From JAWXVE01 sp044425555 (GTDB lineage: Bacteria > Bacillota > Clostridia > Lachnospirales > Lachnospiraceae), in assembly GCA_044425555.1 (NCBI GenBank), contig JAWXVF010000076.1:1-12167 (forward strand): a DNA stretch of 12,167 nucleotides, given 5' to 3'. Positions 1 to 6,546 of the stretch are shown piece after piece. Positions within the stretch are counted from its first letter, which is position 1; each line of letters starts with the position of its first letter. The notes below the pieces were generated by a model. The model was not told where the DNA came from and ran no database searches. It was given only the letters and a program-made list of their open reading frames with translations. A program made the translations under genes and the position numbers.

Positions 1-588
1 ATCTACTGATAGTCCTGCTAATCCTATAGAAGGATTTGCTATATGTGCTTCTGCACCTACAATTCTAGAGAATGCCGTGGTAATAATTGTATTAGTATTC
101 TCAGCTAGTAAAACAGCTTCTATACTAAAGACTACATCATCCACAGTAATTGGCGTTCCATCCGACCACAATACATTATCCTTCATTACAATCGTATAAG
201 TCAAACCATCTTCTGATATAAGAAATCCTTTTGCTAAGTCTGGTTCCGTACTTTCAAAAGCCGAATCTGCTAACAATAAAGTACGATGCATTAATCCTGT
301 GTGCATGTGCATATATCTCCATGGAGTTGACACTACTGGAAATTCTGGCCACCCATCTTCTGTACTCCCTGTATACGCCATACTCAGTACGTTTCCACCA
401 ACATACGCACCACTTTCCTTATTAGAAAACATTCCCACTTGTGTAATAAAGAATGCTACTACACAGACTACTACTCCACATGCAATGCCAATAGGCACCC
501 AGATGTTACCTTTATTCTCTGCTGAACTTTCCTTCGATTCCGTACCACTTGTTTCGGATACTTCTGGTTTGTTAATTTCTTTTTCCAT
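1..588 (-). CDS. Extracellular solute-binding protein family 5 (peptide/nickel ABC type), 5' part only
   Basis: I translated this by hand: 196 residues are visible and the gene continues beyond base 1. Residues 118-157 have the family-5 binding-protein look (LAKGF, then SEDGLTYT, WSDGTPIT and DDVVFSIE), the signature of oligopeptide/nickel ABC receptors. Such proteins bind peptides or similar ligands outside the cell and deliver them to an ABC permease. The N-terminus is unusual. A polar, Ser/Glu-rich stretch of about 28 residues precedes one hydrophobic segment (about 29-49) that lacks a good lipobox: Cys37 follows GIA and lies inside the segment. The protein therefore looks anchored by an uncleaved membrane helix rather than a lipid. 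The ATG at 588 is chosen because TAAGGAGG lies 8 nt upstream. Ligand unknown; no permease gene is visible in the window. Confidence 0.85.
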   Translation of the reverse strand, partial: MEKEINKPEVSETSGTESKESSAENKGNIWVPIGIACGVVVCVVAFFITQVGMFSNKESGAYVGGNVLSMAYTGSTEDGWPEFPVVSTPWRYMHMHTGLMHRTLLLADSAFESTEPDLAKGFLISEDGLTYTIVMKDNVLWSDGTPITVDDVVFSIEAVLLAENTNTIITTAFSRIVGAEAHIANPSIGLAGLSVD

Positions 589-596
589 TTCCTTCT

Positions 597-604
597 CCTC
601 CTTA
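597..604 (-). promoter_or_regulatory. Ribosome binding site of the family-5 binding protein
   Basis: TAAGGAGG on the minus strand, 8 nt before the ATG at 588, fixes the start. A 5-bp stem (AGTGT/ACACT, loop ATCAC, bases 604-618) abuts it and shares its first base. The stem is too short to call regulatory. Confidence 0.75.
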
Positions 605-646
605 GTGTGTGATACACTCTTTTGTTTGTGAAAATTTAATAACTAT

Positions 647-675
647 ATTATAGCACTACTATTTTAAACATTCAA
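647..675 (-). promoter_or_regulatory. Sigma-A-type promoter for the binding-protein gene
   Basis: On the minus strand, TTGAAT (670-675), a 17-nt spacer and a perfect TATAAT (647-652). Transcription would start near base 640, giving a leader of about 50 nt. The -35 box lies only 5 nt past the folT stop codon, so this gene can be transcribed separately from folT, with no terminator seen between them. Confidence 0.7.
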
Positions 676-680
676 TACTT

Positions 681-1196
681 TTATGCCTGAAATTTCATTG
701 CATATGGCTTTAAATATTTGACCATACTAAGCGTTACTACGAACTCTACAAGAATCATCACTAGCACTTGGGTGATTCTTGTGATTAGAAGTGCTTTGAT
801 AGGGCTTCCATATAATATATGGATCCAAATAGTATTTAATACTAGGCTAAATAGCAATTGATTCACTAATATTGCCATAGCCAATTGTGGGAATTTCTGC
901 TTCTTATGAACAAAGATTCCCCATGTTACTCCCATAAGAAAGGAGGTAAAAGTAAACCCAGGAAAGTACGTTCCGATAGGAAATAAATTAGCTCCTATTA
1001 TATCGGCTAAGGCTCCTACAATACCTGTTTTCACAGGACCTAATAAGATTGCACACATGAAAATCGGTACGAAAGAAAATCCAATCTTCACATTGTAAGT
1101 GGAAATAGACAGAAATCTAGATAAGATAATCTGTAAGGCAATGAATAATGCCATCGTTGAGATTGTTTGCGTGTTTAAAAATTTGTTTTTTTGCAT
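681..1196 (-). CDS. folT: Folate-specific ECF transporter S component
   Basis: 171 residues, nearly all hydrophobic, with about six membrane segments as expected for the substrate-binding S component of an energy-coupling-factor transporter. The sequence has the FolT-like run IGFSFVPI...LLGPVKTGIVGALADIIGANLFPIG followed by YFPGFTFTSFLMG (broken here for length). FolT captures folates and works with the shared EcfA, EcfA' and EcfT subunits, which are not in this window. The THF riboswitch directly upstream independently supports folate as substrate. An in-frame ATG at 1214 would add six residues, but it has no Shine-Dalgarno; the ATG at 1196 has GAAAGGA 9 nt upstream, so I use it. Promoter, riboswitch and gene form a self-contained unit. 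Confidence 0.9.
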   Translation of the reverse strand: MQKNKFLNTQTISTMALFIALQIILSRFLSISTYNVKIGFSFVPIFMCAILLGPVKTGIVGALADIIGANLFPIGTYFPGFTFTSFLMGVTWGIFVHKKQKFPQLAMAILVNQLLFSLVLNTIWIHILYGSPIKALLITRITQVLVMILVEFVVTLSMVKYLKPYAMKFQA

Positions 1197-1205
1197 AATA
1201 AAATA

Positions 1206-1212
1206 TCCTTTC
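1206..1212 (-). promoter_or_regulatory. folT ribosome binding site, target of riboswitch sequestration
   Basis: GAAAGGA, 9 nt before the ATG at 1196. The segment AAAGGATA (1204-1211) is perfectly complementary to TATCCTTT (1232-1239) in the leader. Flanking A-U and G-U pairs extend the possible helix to about 12 bp, covering both the ribosome binding site and the upstream ATG at 1214. Confidence 0.7.
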
Positions 1213-1226
1213 ATTAAAAAAGTTCA

Positions 1227-1259
1227 CCATAAAAGGATACACGTATTCTCCTTAGATGG
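1227..1259 (-). promoter_or_regulatory. THF riboswitch expression-platform hairpin
   Basis: On the minus-strand RNA, CCAU (1256-1259) pairs with AUGG (1227-1230), AAGG pairs with CCUU, and AUA pairs with UAU around a CGUG loop. This hairpin holds the UAUCCUUU segment that could otherwise sequester the folT ribosome binding site. Its outer CCAU strand overlaps the 3' strand of riboswitch P1. A U6 run follows (1216-1221), but 5 nt separate it from the stem, so termination is possible but weaker as an explanation than translational control. Structure was folded by eye. Confidence 0.5.
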
Positions 1260-1353
1260 CAGTGGACGCGACTGAGAACCGCGAAGTTATTCTTCTTCGT
1301 CTATGGGCGACATCCCATCCCATAGCACTTAACGCATTCAGTCTACTCTGTCA
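1257..1353 (-). ncRNA. THF (tetrahydrofolate) riboswitch
   Basis: The minus-strand RNA matches the folT-type tetrahydrofolate riboswitch in order and detail: AGAGUAGA after P1; P2 with CUGA/UCAG plus UGCG/CGCG; the conserved GCGUUAAGUG; P3 CUAUGGG/CCCAUAG (7 bp) enclosing the loop AUGGGAUGUCG; then a hairpin CGAAG/CUUCG followed by CGGU; and finally GCGUCCACUG closing P1. P1 itself (1348-1353 with 1257-1262) is 6 bp with one A-C mismatch. It senses reduced folates and controls folate uptake genes. The folT gene next to it agrees with this. Exact ends are approximate by a few bases. Confidence 0.92.
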
Positions 1354-1371
1354 AATGTTAGTTGCTCGCCT

Positions 1372-1400
1372 AGTGTAACATAGGTGCTTGCTCTTGTCAA
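1372..1400 (-). promoter_or_regulatory. folT/THF riboswitch promoter
   Basis: Perfect TTGACA (1395-1400), 17-nt spacer, TACACT (1372-1377) with an extended TG one base upstream (TGTTACACT). Transcription would begin near 1365, about 12 nt before the riboswitch P1 strand, giving a leader of about 170 nt to the ATG at 1196. Confidence 0.85.
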
Positions 1401-1421
1401 ATATAATGTTCCTCTCTTTTG

Positions 1422-2702
1422 TTACTTCTTCTGGTACAAATTTTTCCTATATTGACGCTTCAACTCTACTAAAGCATCCTGCTCTACAAAGTCCACTTCT
1501 TGCTCATTAATAAAATTCCCTCTTGCACCAATTAAATGGTGTTGTGTAATCTGTGCATATTCACAATACGCTTCTGTCATATTCTTTTTACTAGCATCTT
1601 TGTGATAAATTTTCAAACACACATACTCTTGATCTTCGTCCGCTCTCCTACGCTCCATGTGTATCTCACTTGCAAATGCTTCTTGTTTCAACTTCTTATA
1701 AATAGCTAATATTTGTTCTGCTGTCCCTATTGCCATTAGGTAAAAAGGTCTTGCTTCTTGATGCAATTCCCCTTTCATGTAATTACAATAAGTAAGTGTC
1801 CGATGTTTCTTATAAACAAATTCTTCTATTTCTGTATAAAATTGTGTATAGTAAATCATAATTGTTTCTTGGCATAACGTAGTAGTAAAACAACATATGT
1901 TTTCTTTCGCTAAATAATTATGAATTTCATTCGTCGTGTCTATTTCAATTTCTTTTACAATCATATAGTCTTTATTCTTCACATCAAATAATAAGGCTCC
2001 GTTATAACAGATTAAAGGCAACTGAATGTGTAAGGCTTTGATTTTGTCAATAGTAGTTGATAAGGTGAATTCTGTTGCAATAGTATATTGCATTCCATCT
2101 TCTATCAGTCGATTTAATTCTACTTCTATATAATTCGGAATTCTACCACTTTCTTCTGATAGCATTTCATCTAATCCACTTACGAATAATGTAGTACGAT
2201 CTTTTTTACTAGGGATTTGCATACAATCAATCACAATCGCTACTACTACCCCAATTAAGGTGTCTAATGTTCTCTCAAATACAAATAGATAAGGATTTGA
2301 ATCTCCAATATGAGAAATTACGATTGTTAAGTAGACTACACACATAAAACAAGCACTGTCTTGTAACTTGCAGTAAATAGCACTCTTAATCACAAGGATA
2401 ATCAATAATGCACTTAATACAGAATCCCAAAAGTACGAAAGATGCTCAATAGGAGGAACATATACTTTTAATAAAAAGTAAAGTAATCCCCATGCTGCTC
2501 CTAAAATCGTTGCTATAATACGATTTTTCCCATTTTCAATTCCACTTTTTCGTTCTTGTTGAATAGAATTTAGTGCGGCAATATTAGAATAAATAGGCAA
2601 TCCATGGTATCCTCGCAAACAATAAATCATTTGGCATACAAATACTGCCAATACTGATTTCATAATTCTTTTTCCAATCCATGGTCTTTTCTGTCTTTTC
2701 AC
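1422..2702 (-). CDS. FUSC/aromatic-acid-exporter-like membrane protein fused to a degenerate Cof-type HAD domain
   Basis: About 426 residues; numbering here is from the upstream ATG at 2714. Residues 15-165 are hydrophobic with about 5-6 membrane segments and the family-like stretches AALNSIQQERKSG and NRIIATILGAAWG, typical of the FUSC/ArAE exporter superfamily. Residues 173-430 follow the layout of Cof-type HAD phosphatases: LFVSGLDEML, IEVELNRLIEDGMQYTIAT, LPLICYNGALLFD. The catalytic DxD motif reads GLD (G180, D182), so the nucleophile is missing. The late GDxxND acidic motif reads IGARGNF, while the motif III lysine in DASKKN remains. It is probably a non-catalytic ligand-sensing or structural domain (inference). 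Start: GTG at 2702 has GGAGG 5 nt upstream, whereas the ATG at 2714 has none. It follows dapL and is probably cotranscribed. Transported substrate unknown. Confidence 0.8.
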   Translation of the reverse strand: MKRQKRPWIGKRIMKSVLAVFVCQMIYCLRGYHGLPIYSNIAALNSIQQERKSGIENGKNRIIATILGAAWGLLYFLLKVYVPPIEHLSYFWDSVLSALLIILVIKSAIYCKLQDSACFMCVVYLTIVISHIGDSNPYLFVFERTLDTLIGVVVAIVIDCMQIPSKKDRTTLFVSGLDEMLSEESGRIPNYIEVELNRLIEDGMQYTIATEFTLSTTIDKIKALHIQLPLICYNGALLFDVKNKDYMIVKEIEIDTTNEIHNYLAKENICCFTTTLCQETIMIYYTQFYTEIEEFVYKKHRTLTYCNYMKGELHQEARPFYLMAIGTAEQILAIYKKLKQEAFASEIHMERRRADEDQEYVCLKIYHKDASKKNMTEAYCEYAQITQHHLIGARGNFINEQEVDFVEQDALVELKRQYRKNLYQKK

Positions 2703-2707
2703 AAGTT

Positions 2708-2712
2708 CCTCC
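2708..2712 (-). promoter_or_regulatory. Ribosome binding site favouring a GTG start for the FUSC-HAD gene
   Basis: GGAGG, 5 nt before GTG at 2702. It overlaps the last base of the in-frame ATG at 2714, which itself lacks any Shine-Dalgarno because the palindrome arm lies directly before it. Confidence 0.55.
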
Positions 2713-2717
2713 ATAAC

Positions 2718-2753
2718 AGAGAGGTGTTAACATATGTATGTTAACACCTCTCT
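2718..2753. repeat. Perfect 17-bp inverted repeat between dapL and the FUSC-HAD gene
   Basis: Bases 2718-2734 and 2737-2753 are exact reverse complements (AGAGAGGTGTTAACATA and its complement) around a TG centre, so the RNA would form a long hairpin with a small apical loop. It ends 3 nt before the ATG at 2714 and 6 nt before the GGAGG. Neither strand has a proper U-tract after it: minus continues TGTTATGG and plus continues TTACTGG. A simple terminator is therefore not convincing. It may be an attenuator, a processing or stabilising element within the dapL transcript, or a protein operator. Confidence 0.9.
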
Positions 2754-2782
2754 TTACTGGTTATTTACTACTCTATGTTCTC

Positions 2783-3967
2783 TTACTTCCCATGCAAAGT
2801 TTTCATTCGTTTCATTGCTTCCACGACATTCTCTCTCTTTCCAAAAGCAGTTAATCGAAAGAATCCTTCTCCATTTGCTCCAAATCCCGCTCCTGGAGTT
2901 CCTACTACATTGACATTTTCCAATAGATAATCAAAGTAATCCCAAGATGACATTTCATTGGGACATTGGAACCAAATATATGGAGAATTCTTTCCACCAC
3001 AGTACCAAATCCCTAATTCATCGAAAGTATCTGCCATTAATTTTGCATTTTCTTTGTAATAATCAATGGATACTTGGATTTGTTTCTGACCTTCTGTAGT
3101 AAAGACTGCCTCTGCTCCTCTTTGTACAATATAAGAAACTCCATTGAATTTAGTAGTCTGTCTTCTTAACCATAATTGGTTCAACTTCGTTCCTTCTCGT
3201 TCTAATTCGTGTGGAACAATGGTATACCCACATCTAGTACCTGTAAATCCTGCTGTTTTAGAGAGAGAATTCACTTCAATAGAACAAGTTCTCGCACCTT
3301 CTATTTCAAATATACTAGTTGGCAAATCTTTTTCTTGAATAAATACTTCATATGCGGAGTCAAATAAAATAACAGCGTCTTTTTTATTAGCGTAATCTAC
3401 CCATTCTTTTAGTTGCTCTTTATTATAAACAGAACCAGTTGGATTATTCGGTGAACACAAGTAAATAATATCACAATCTACTGATTGGTCTGGCATTGGT
3501 AAAAAATTATTTTCTTTCGTTCCATTTAGATAGACAATCTTACGTCCATTCATCACGTTCGTATCTGCATAGACAGGATACACAGGATTTGGAATTAAGA
3601 CTACATTCTCTTCACTCATAATATCTAAGATATTTCCAATGTCACTTTTCGCACCATCTGAAATAAAGATTTCAGAATCACTTACTGTAATATTTTTCTT
3701 ACCATAGTATTCTGAAACTGCTGTTCTAAGGAATCCATACCCTTGTTCTTCTCCATAACCATGAAAAGTCTCTGCCACTCCCATTTCTCCACTAGCATCT
3801 TGCATAGCTTTCACTACTACTGGTGCTAATGGTAACGTTACATCACCAATTCCCATACGAATCACTGGTTTATCTGGATTGGCTTCTGTGAATTCATTGA
3901 TTTTCTTACTAATGGTCGAAAATAAGTAACTATTTTCTAATTGTAGGTAATTTTTGTTAATCTTCAT
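2783..3967 (-). CDS. dapL: LL-diaminopimelate aminotransferase
   Basis: 394 residues, full length for DapL, a class I/II fold-type-I PLP aminotransferase. It converts tetrahydrodipicolinate to LL-diaminopimelate with glutamate as amino donor (EC 2.6.1.83), a one-step bypass of the succinylase/acetylase routes in lysine and peptidoglycan precursor synthesis in the cytoplasm. Visible motifs: FHGYGEEQGYGFLR (68-81), SDGAKSDIGN (103-112), the aminotransferase CSPNNPTG (171-178), FDSAYE (202-207), the PLP lysine K237 in SLSKTAGFTGTRCGY, and a carboxylate-binding arginine at R371 in FFRLTAFG. The AAAGGA ribosome site is about 14 nt before the ATG, longer than usual. The gene lies 60 nt after purA with no promoter I can defend in the gap, so the two are probably cotranscribed. 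Confidence 0.93.
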   Translation of the reverse strand: MKINKNYLQLENSYLFSTISKKINEFTEANPDKPVIRMGIGDVTLPLAPVVVKAMQDASGEMGVAETFHGYGEEQGYGFLRTAVSEYYGKKNITVSDSEIFISDGAKSDIGNILDIMSEENVVLIPNPVYPVYADTNVMNGRKIVYLNGTKENNFLPMPDQSVDCDIIYLCSPNNPTGSVYNKEQLKEWVDYANKKDAVILFDSAYEVFIQEKDLPTSIFEIEGARTCSIEVNSLSKTAGFTGTRCGYTIVPHELEREGTKLNQLWLRRQTTKFNGVSYIVQRGAEAVFTTEGQKQIQVSIDYYKENAKLMADTFDELGIWYCGGKNSPYIWFQCPNEMSSWDYFDYLLENVNVVGTPGAGFGANGEGFFRLTAFGKRENVVEAMKRMKTLHGK

Positions 3968-4027
3968 AATCGAATTTTTATTCCTTTCTTAATCCATTTT
4001 CTGTTACACTTTGTTACTACTCTTCTT

Positions 4028-5305
4028 CTATTCTTCCATATTTATGTAGGCATTACGTTCTGGTCCTACTGATAAATATTTCACCCTACATCCTACAGCT
4101 TTTTCAAGATAACGTACATAATCTAGTGCTGCTTTTGGTAGATCTGATACTGTTCGACATCCCGATACATCTGTTTGAAATCCTTCCACATATTCATAGA
4201 TTGGTTTGGCATCTTTTAATCGCTCTCCTACAGGAAAGTCTTCCACACGTTCCCCATCTACTTCGTAAGCCACACACACTGGAATCTTATCTAAGTATGA
4301 CAACACATCTAATTTCGTTAATGCAAGACAATCAGCTCCTTGCACCTGCACTCCATAACGAGAAGCTGGAATATCAAACCCTCCTACACGTCTTGGTCTA
4401 CCTGTAGCTGCTCCATATTCTCCACCTGCTTCTCTTAGTGCTTCTGCTTCCTTGCCAAATAGTTCTGCCGTAAATGGACCTTCTCCTACACAACTAGAAT
4501 AAGCCTTCATAATTCCTAATGTTTCATCAAGCTTTACTCCTGGTATTCCTGCTCCAATTGGTGCATAAGCTGCAAGTGTTTGAGAAGAAGACGTATATGG
4601 ATAGATTCCATAATCAATATCACGAAGAGCACCTAATTGTGCTTCAAACATGATTTTCTTCTCTTCTTTGATGGCTTTTGTTAAATAAACAGTTGTATCA
4701 CATATGTATGGTAGTAATGGCATAGCATACTTTGATAGCCAATCCATCATATTCTCAATGGTAACTGCCTTATCATCATATCCATTCACAATAGCTAGAT
4801 TCTTCCATTCTAAAATATCCACAAGTCGTTCTCTAAGAGCCTCTTGGCACTCTAAATCGCCCATTCGAATTCCTTTTTTCATATATTTATCTGAATAAAC
4901 AGGCGCAATTCCTCTTCTAGTAGATCCGAATTGTTTGTCTGCTAAACGTTCTTCTTCTAAAACATCTAATTGCTTATGGTATGGAAAGCAAATAATCGCA
5001 CGATCACTAATCTTTAGATTATCTGGAGTAACCACCACCCCTTTTTCCTTCAAAGATTGTAATTCTCCACATAAATGTTCTACGTCAATTACCATTCCAT
5101 TTCCCATTACATTGACTGTATTCTCACTTAGAATTCCTGATGGAAGAAGGTTTAAAATAAATTTACCTCTATGGTTAATTACCGTATGTCCTGCATTATT
5201 TCCTCCTTGGTAACGGCAAACAATGTCATATTCTTCTCCTAAGAGATCAACGATTCTTCCTTTTCCTTCATCTCCCCAATTAATTCCAACAATTGCACTA
5301 AGCAT
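4028..5305 (-). CDS. purA: Adenylosuccinate synthetase
   Basis: 425 residues, the usual length. It catalyses the GTP-dependent joining of IMP and aspartate to adenylosuccinate, the first committed step to AMP, in the cytoplasm. Evidence: the GTP-binding and catalytic segment INWGDEGKGRIVD with D12 and K15; NNAGHTV with the catalytic H40; GSTRRGIAP; DIDYGIYPYTSSS; and the late GAATGRPRRVGGFD loop. Several positions differ from the commonest form: N instead of Q in GxQWGDEGKG, R instead of K after GKG, and FEAQLGALRDID where FEGAQGTLLDID is usual. It therefore looks like a divergent clostridial branch, but the catalytic residues are kept. AAGGAGG lies 6 nt before the ATG. It has its own promoter and a structured leader, and heads the purA-dapL-FUSC-HAD unit. 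Confidence 0.95.
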   Translation of the reverse strand: MLSAIVGINWGDEGKGRIVDLLGEEYDIVCRYQGGNNAGHTVINHRGKFILNLLPSGILSENTVNVMGNGMVIDVEHLCGELQSLKEKGVVVTPDNLKISDRAIICFPYHKQLDVLEEERLADKQFGSTRRGIAPVYSDKYMKKGIRMGDLECQEALRERLVDILEWKNLAIVNGYDDKAVTIENMMDWLSKYAMPLLPYICDTTVYLTKAIKEEKKIMFEAQLGALRDIDYGIYPYTSSSQTLAAYAPIGAGIPGVKLDETLGIMKAYSSCVGEGPFTAELFGKEAEALREAGGEYGAATGRPRRVGGFDIPASRYGVQVQGADCLALTKLDVLSYLDKIPVCVAYEVDGERVEDFPVGERLKDAKPIYEYVEGFQTDVSGCRTVSDLPKAALDYVRYLEKAVGCRVKYLSVGPERNAYINMEE

Positions 5306-5344
5306 AGTAGACCTCCTTCTATGGTGTTGCTCTTATCTTCTTAA

Positions 5345-5383
5345 TAAAAGTATTCTCTATAACGCTTATATAAAACACTTTTA
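5345..5383 (-). promoter_or_regulatory. Long hairpin at the 5' end of the purA mRNA
   Basis: On the minus-strand RNA, two 18-nt arms close around a GCG loop with only one A-G mismatch. Two of the pairs are G-U wobbles that would be A-C mismatches in the plus-strand transcript, so the structure favours RNA from this strand. It begins about 4 nt after the predicted transcription start near 5387. No free U-tract follows, so it may be a stabilising or regulatory 5' hairpin rather than a terminator. Folded by eye. Confidence 0.6.
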
Positions 5384-5393
5384 ACCACTTTAT

Positions 5394-5422
5394 AATATAT
5401 AGACAAATTCTATATTTGTCAA
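5394..5422 (-). promoter_or_regulatory. purA promoter with an overlapping inverted repeat
   Basis: Perfect TTGACA (5417-5422), 17-nt spacer and TATATT (5394-5399). A 7-bp inverted repeat, GACAAAT-5-ATTTGTC (5402-5420), covers most of the -35 box and spacer, the position of a repressor operator. I do not recognise the operator. The leader from the predicted start near 5387 to the purA ATG is about 80 nt. Confidence 0.75.
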
Positions 5423-5492
5423 GATACCACGTCATTATTTAACTCTCTAAACCACTGATAACACCTACTAATATAACCATTTTTAATATTCC

Positions 5493-6512
5493 TTACAACT
5501 TGGCTGTTAATAAATGAATATTTTTAATTACCACTGATGTGGTTCCATCGTCATTCGTAATAAATTCAACACACTTCGAATCCTTATATTGTTCCATGGG
5601 AATCTTAATCTCAATTCCTGTATCTGTAATTAATTGCTGTTTCTGAAATTTCTTTGTGGTATTTTCATAAGTAGGAGCAATCTCTTCTTTTACTATGTCA
5701 TACTTTTCTAACTGCTCTTGAAAAGCAGCTTTTAAAGATTCATCCTCTTCAAAAATCTTTTCCCCTAATTCTTCCACTACGAAACTGCCCTTTTCTAGTA
5801 ATTCTTCATGGATAACATTTTTCGCCTTCATATGTTCTTCAAATTGCTTATGCTCTTGAAAATATTCTTTTTGTACTGTTTCTACTGCTTTTGCCACAAT
5901 GGAGAGTTTTGTTTTATTGGATAATTTGGAAGAACATTTCAAGAATAAGTATGAGAAATAATTCGTTTTCTCTCCATTCACGTTGTACTTTTTCTCTACT
6001 AATCGTACACTAAAATCTTGTAAATTAATAATAGCCGCTTCTGTTAATTTCTGAGAGCTATTTGGTAAAATACTCTTGTGTAAAATAATCTCATTGGTAG
6101 TACTATCCTCTGCTGATTTCGTTCGATGTGTATAAAATTCTTTATAATTTAACTTTAATATAGCAAGGTATCGTTCTTCTCGTTCTTTGACTTCAGCAAT
6201 GCAAAGATCTCCTGATGGAATCTCTATATTAGAATTCATAATCTCATACAGATACATGGCAATGTCTTTGCTAATCTCTACGAAATGCTCCGACTTATAT
6301 TCTGTCATCATCTGATAAATTTCAGAATGCTCTTTATAAAATTCACATACCTTTGCCTCATCCGTTCCAACCACTTTATAAATATGTTCTCTCACAAATT
6401 CTGCAAACTCCGAACCAAAATCAATTACTTCATCTGATAATACTGGCATTCCCACCAATGCATCCATAATATGTATAATCACTTGTTTTATTCTAATTTC
6501 CTCTTTTACCAT
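5493..6512 (-). CDS. Nucleoid-associated protein of the NdpA/YejK family
   Basis: 339 residues, no signal peptide or membrane segment, rich in Glu and Lys. It resembles the Firmicute branch of the NdpA (YejK, 37-kDa nucleoid-associated) family: a start of the type IKQVIIHIMDA, a central block with HKSILPNSSQKLTEAAIINLQDFSV (split: HKSILPNSSQ, then KLTEAAIINLQDF), a segment NYFSYLFLKCSSKLS, and a C-terminus reading TDTGIEIKIPMEQY and ECF-like beta strands. The family is reported to bind DNA or the nucleoid; its molecular role is poorly defined. Start: the ATG at 6518 touches AGAGGA with no spacer, while the ATG at 6512 has it 6 nt upstream, so I use 6512. It is the last gene of the pepD-led run, 34 nt after the YlmH-like gene. 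No terminator is seen after it. Confidence 0.75.
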   Translation of the reverse strand: MVKEEIRIKQVIIHIMDALVGMPVLSDEVIDFGSEFAEFVREHIYKVVGTDEAKVCEFYKEHSEIYQMMTEYKSEHFVEISKDIAMYLYEIMNSNIEIPSGDLCIAEVKEREERYLAILKLNYKEFYTHRTKSAEDSTTNEIILHKSILPNSSQKLTEAAIINLQDFSVRLVEKKYNVNGEKTNYFSYLFLKCSSKLSNKTKLSIVAKAVETVQKEYFQEHKQFEEHMKAKNVIHEELLEKGSFVVEELGEKIFEEDESLKAAFQEQLEKYDIVKEEIAPTYENTTKKFQKQQLITDTGIEIKIPMEQYKDSKCVEFITNDDGTTSVVIKNIHLLTAKL

Positions 6513-6518
6513 TACCAT

Positions 6519-6524
6519 TCCTCT
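6519..6524 (-). promoter_or_regulatory. Ribosome binding site deciding the NdpA-like start
   Basis: AGAGGA, directly next to the ATG at 6518 but 6 nt before the ATG at 6512, which favours the second start. Confidence 0.6.
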
Positions 6525-6546
6525 GTTCTATAAGATACGAATACGT

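Noticed and set aside
299..631. Plus-strand ORF of 110 codons
   Set aside because: It lies antisense to the family-5 binding-protein gene and its promoter, has no ribosome site, and its translation is a low-complexity shadow.
3968..4027. Separate dapL promoter in the purA-dapL gap
   Set aside because: No pair of -35 and -10 boxes with acceptable spacing. The gap holds only the AAAGGA ribosome site and A-rich sequence.
3144..5213. Four plus-strand ORFs of 64-93 codons across dapL and purA
   Set aside because: All are antisense to intact conserved enzymes and lack ribosome sites or recognisable domains.
5306..5344. Known purine or other metabolite riboswitch in the purA leader
   Set aside because: The leader of about 80 nt is mostly one hairpin and lacks the conserved cores of purine, PRPP or ppGpp riboswitches that I could recognise.
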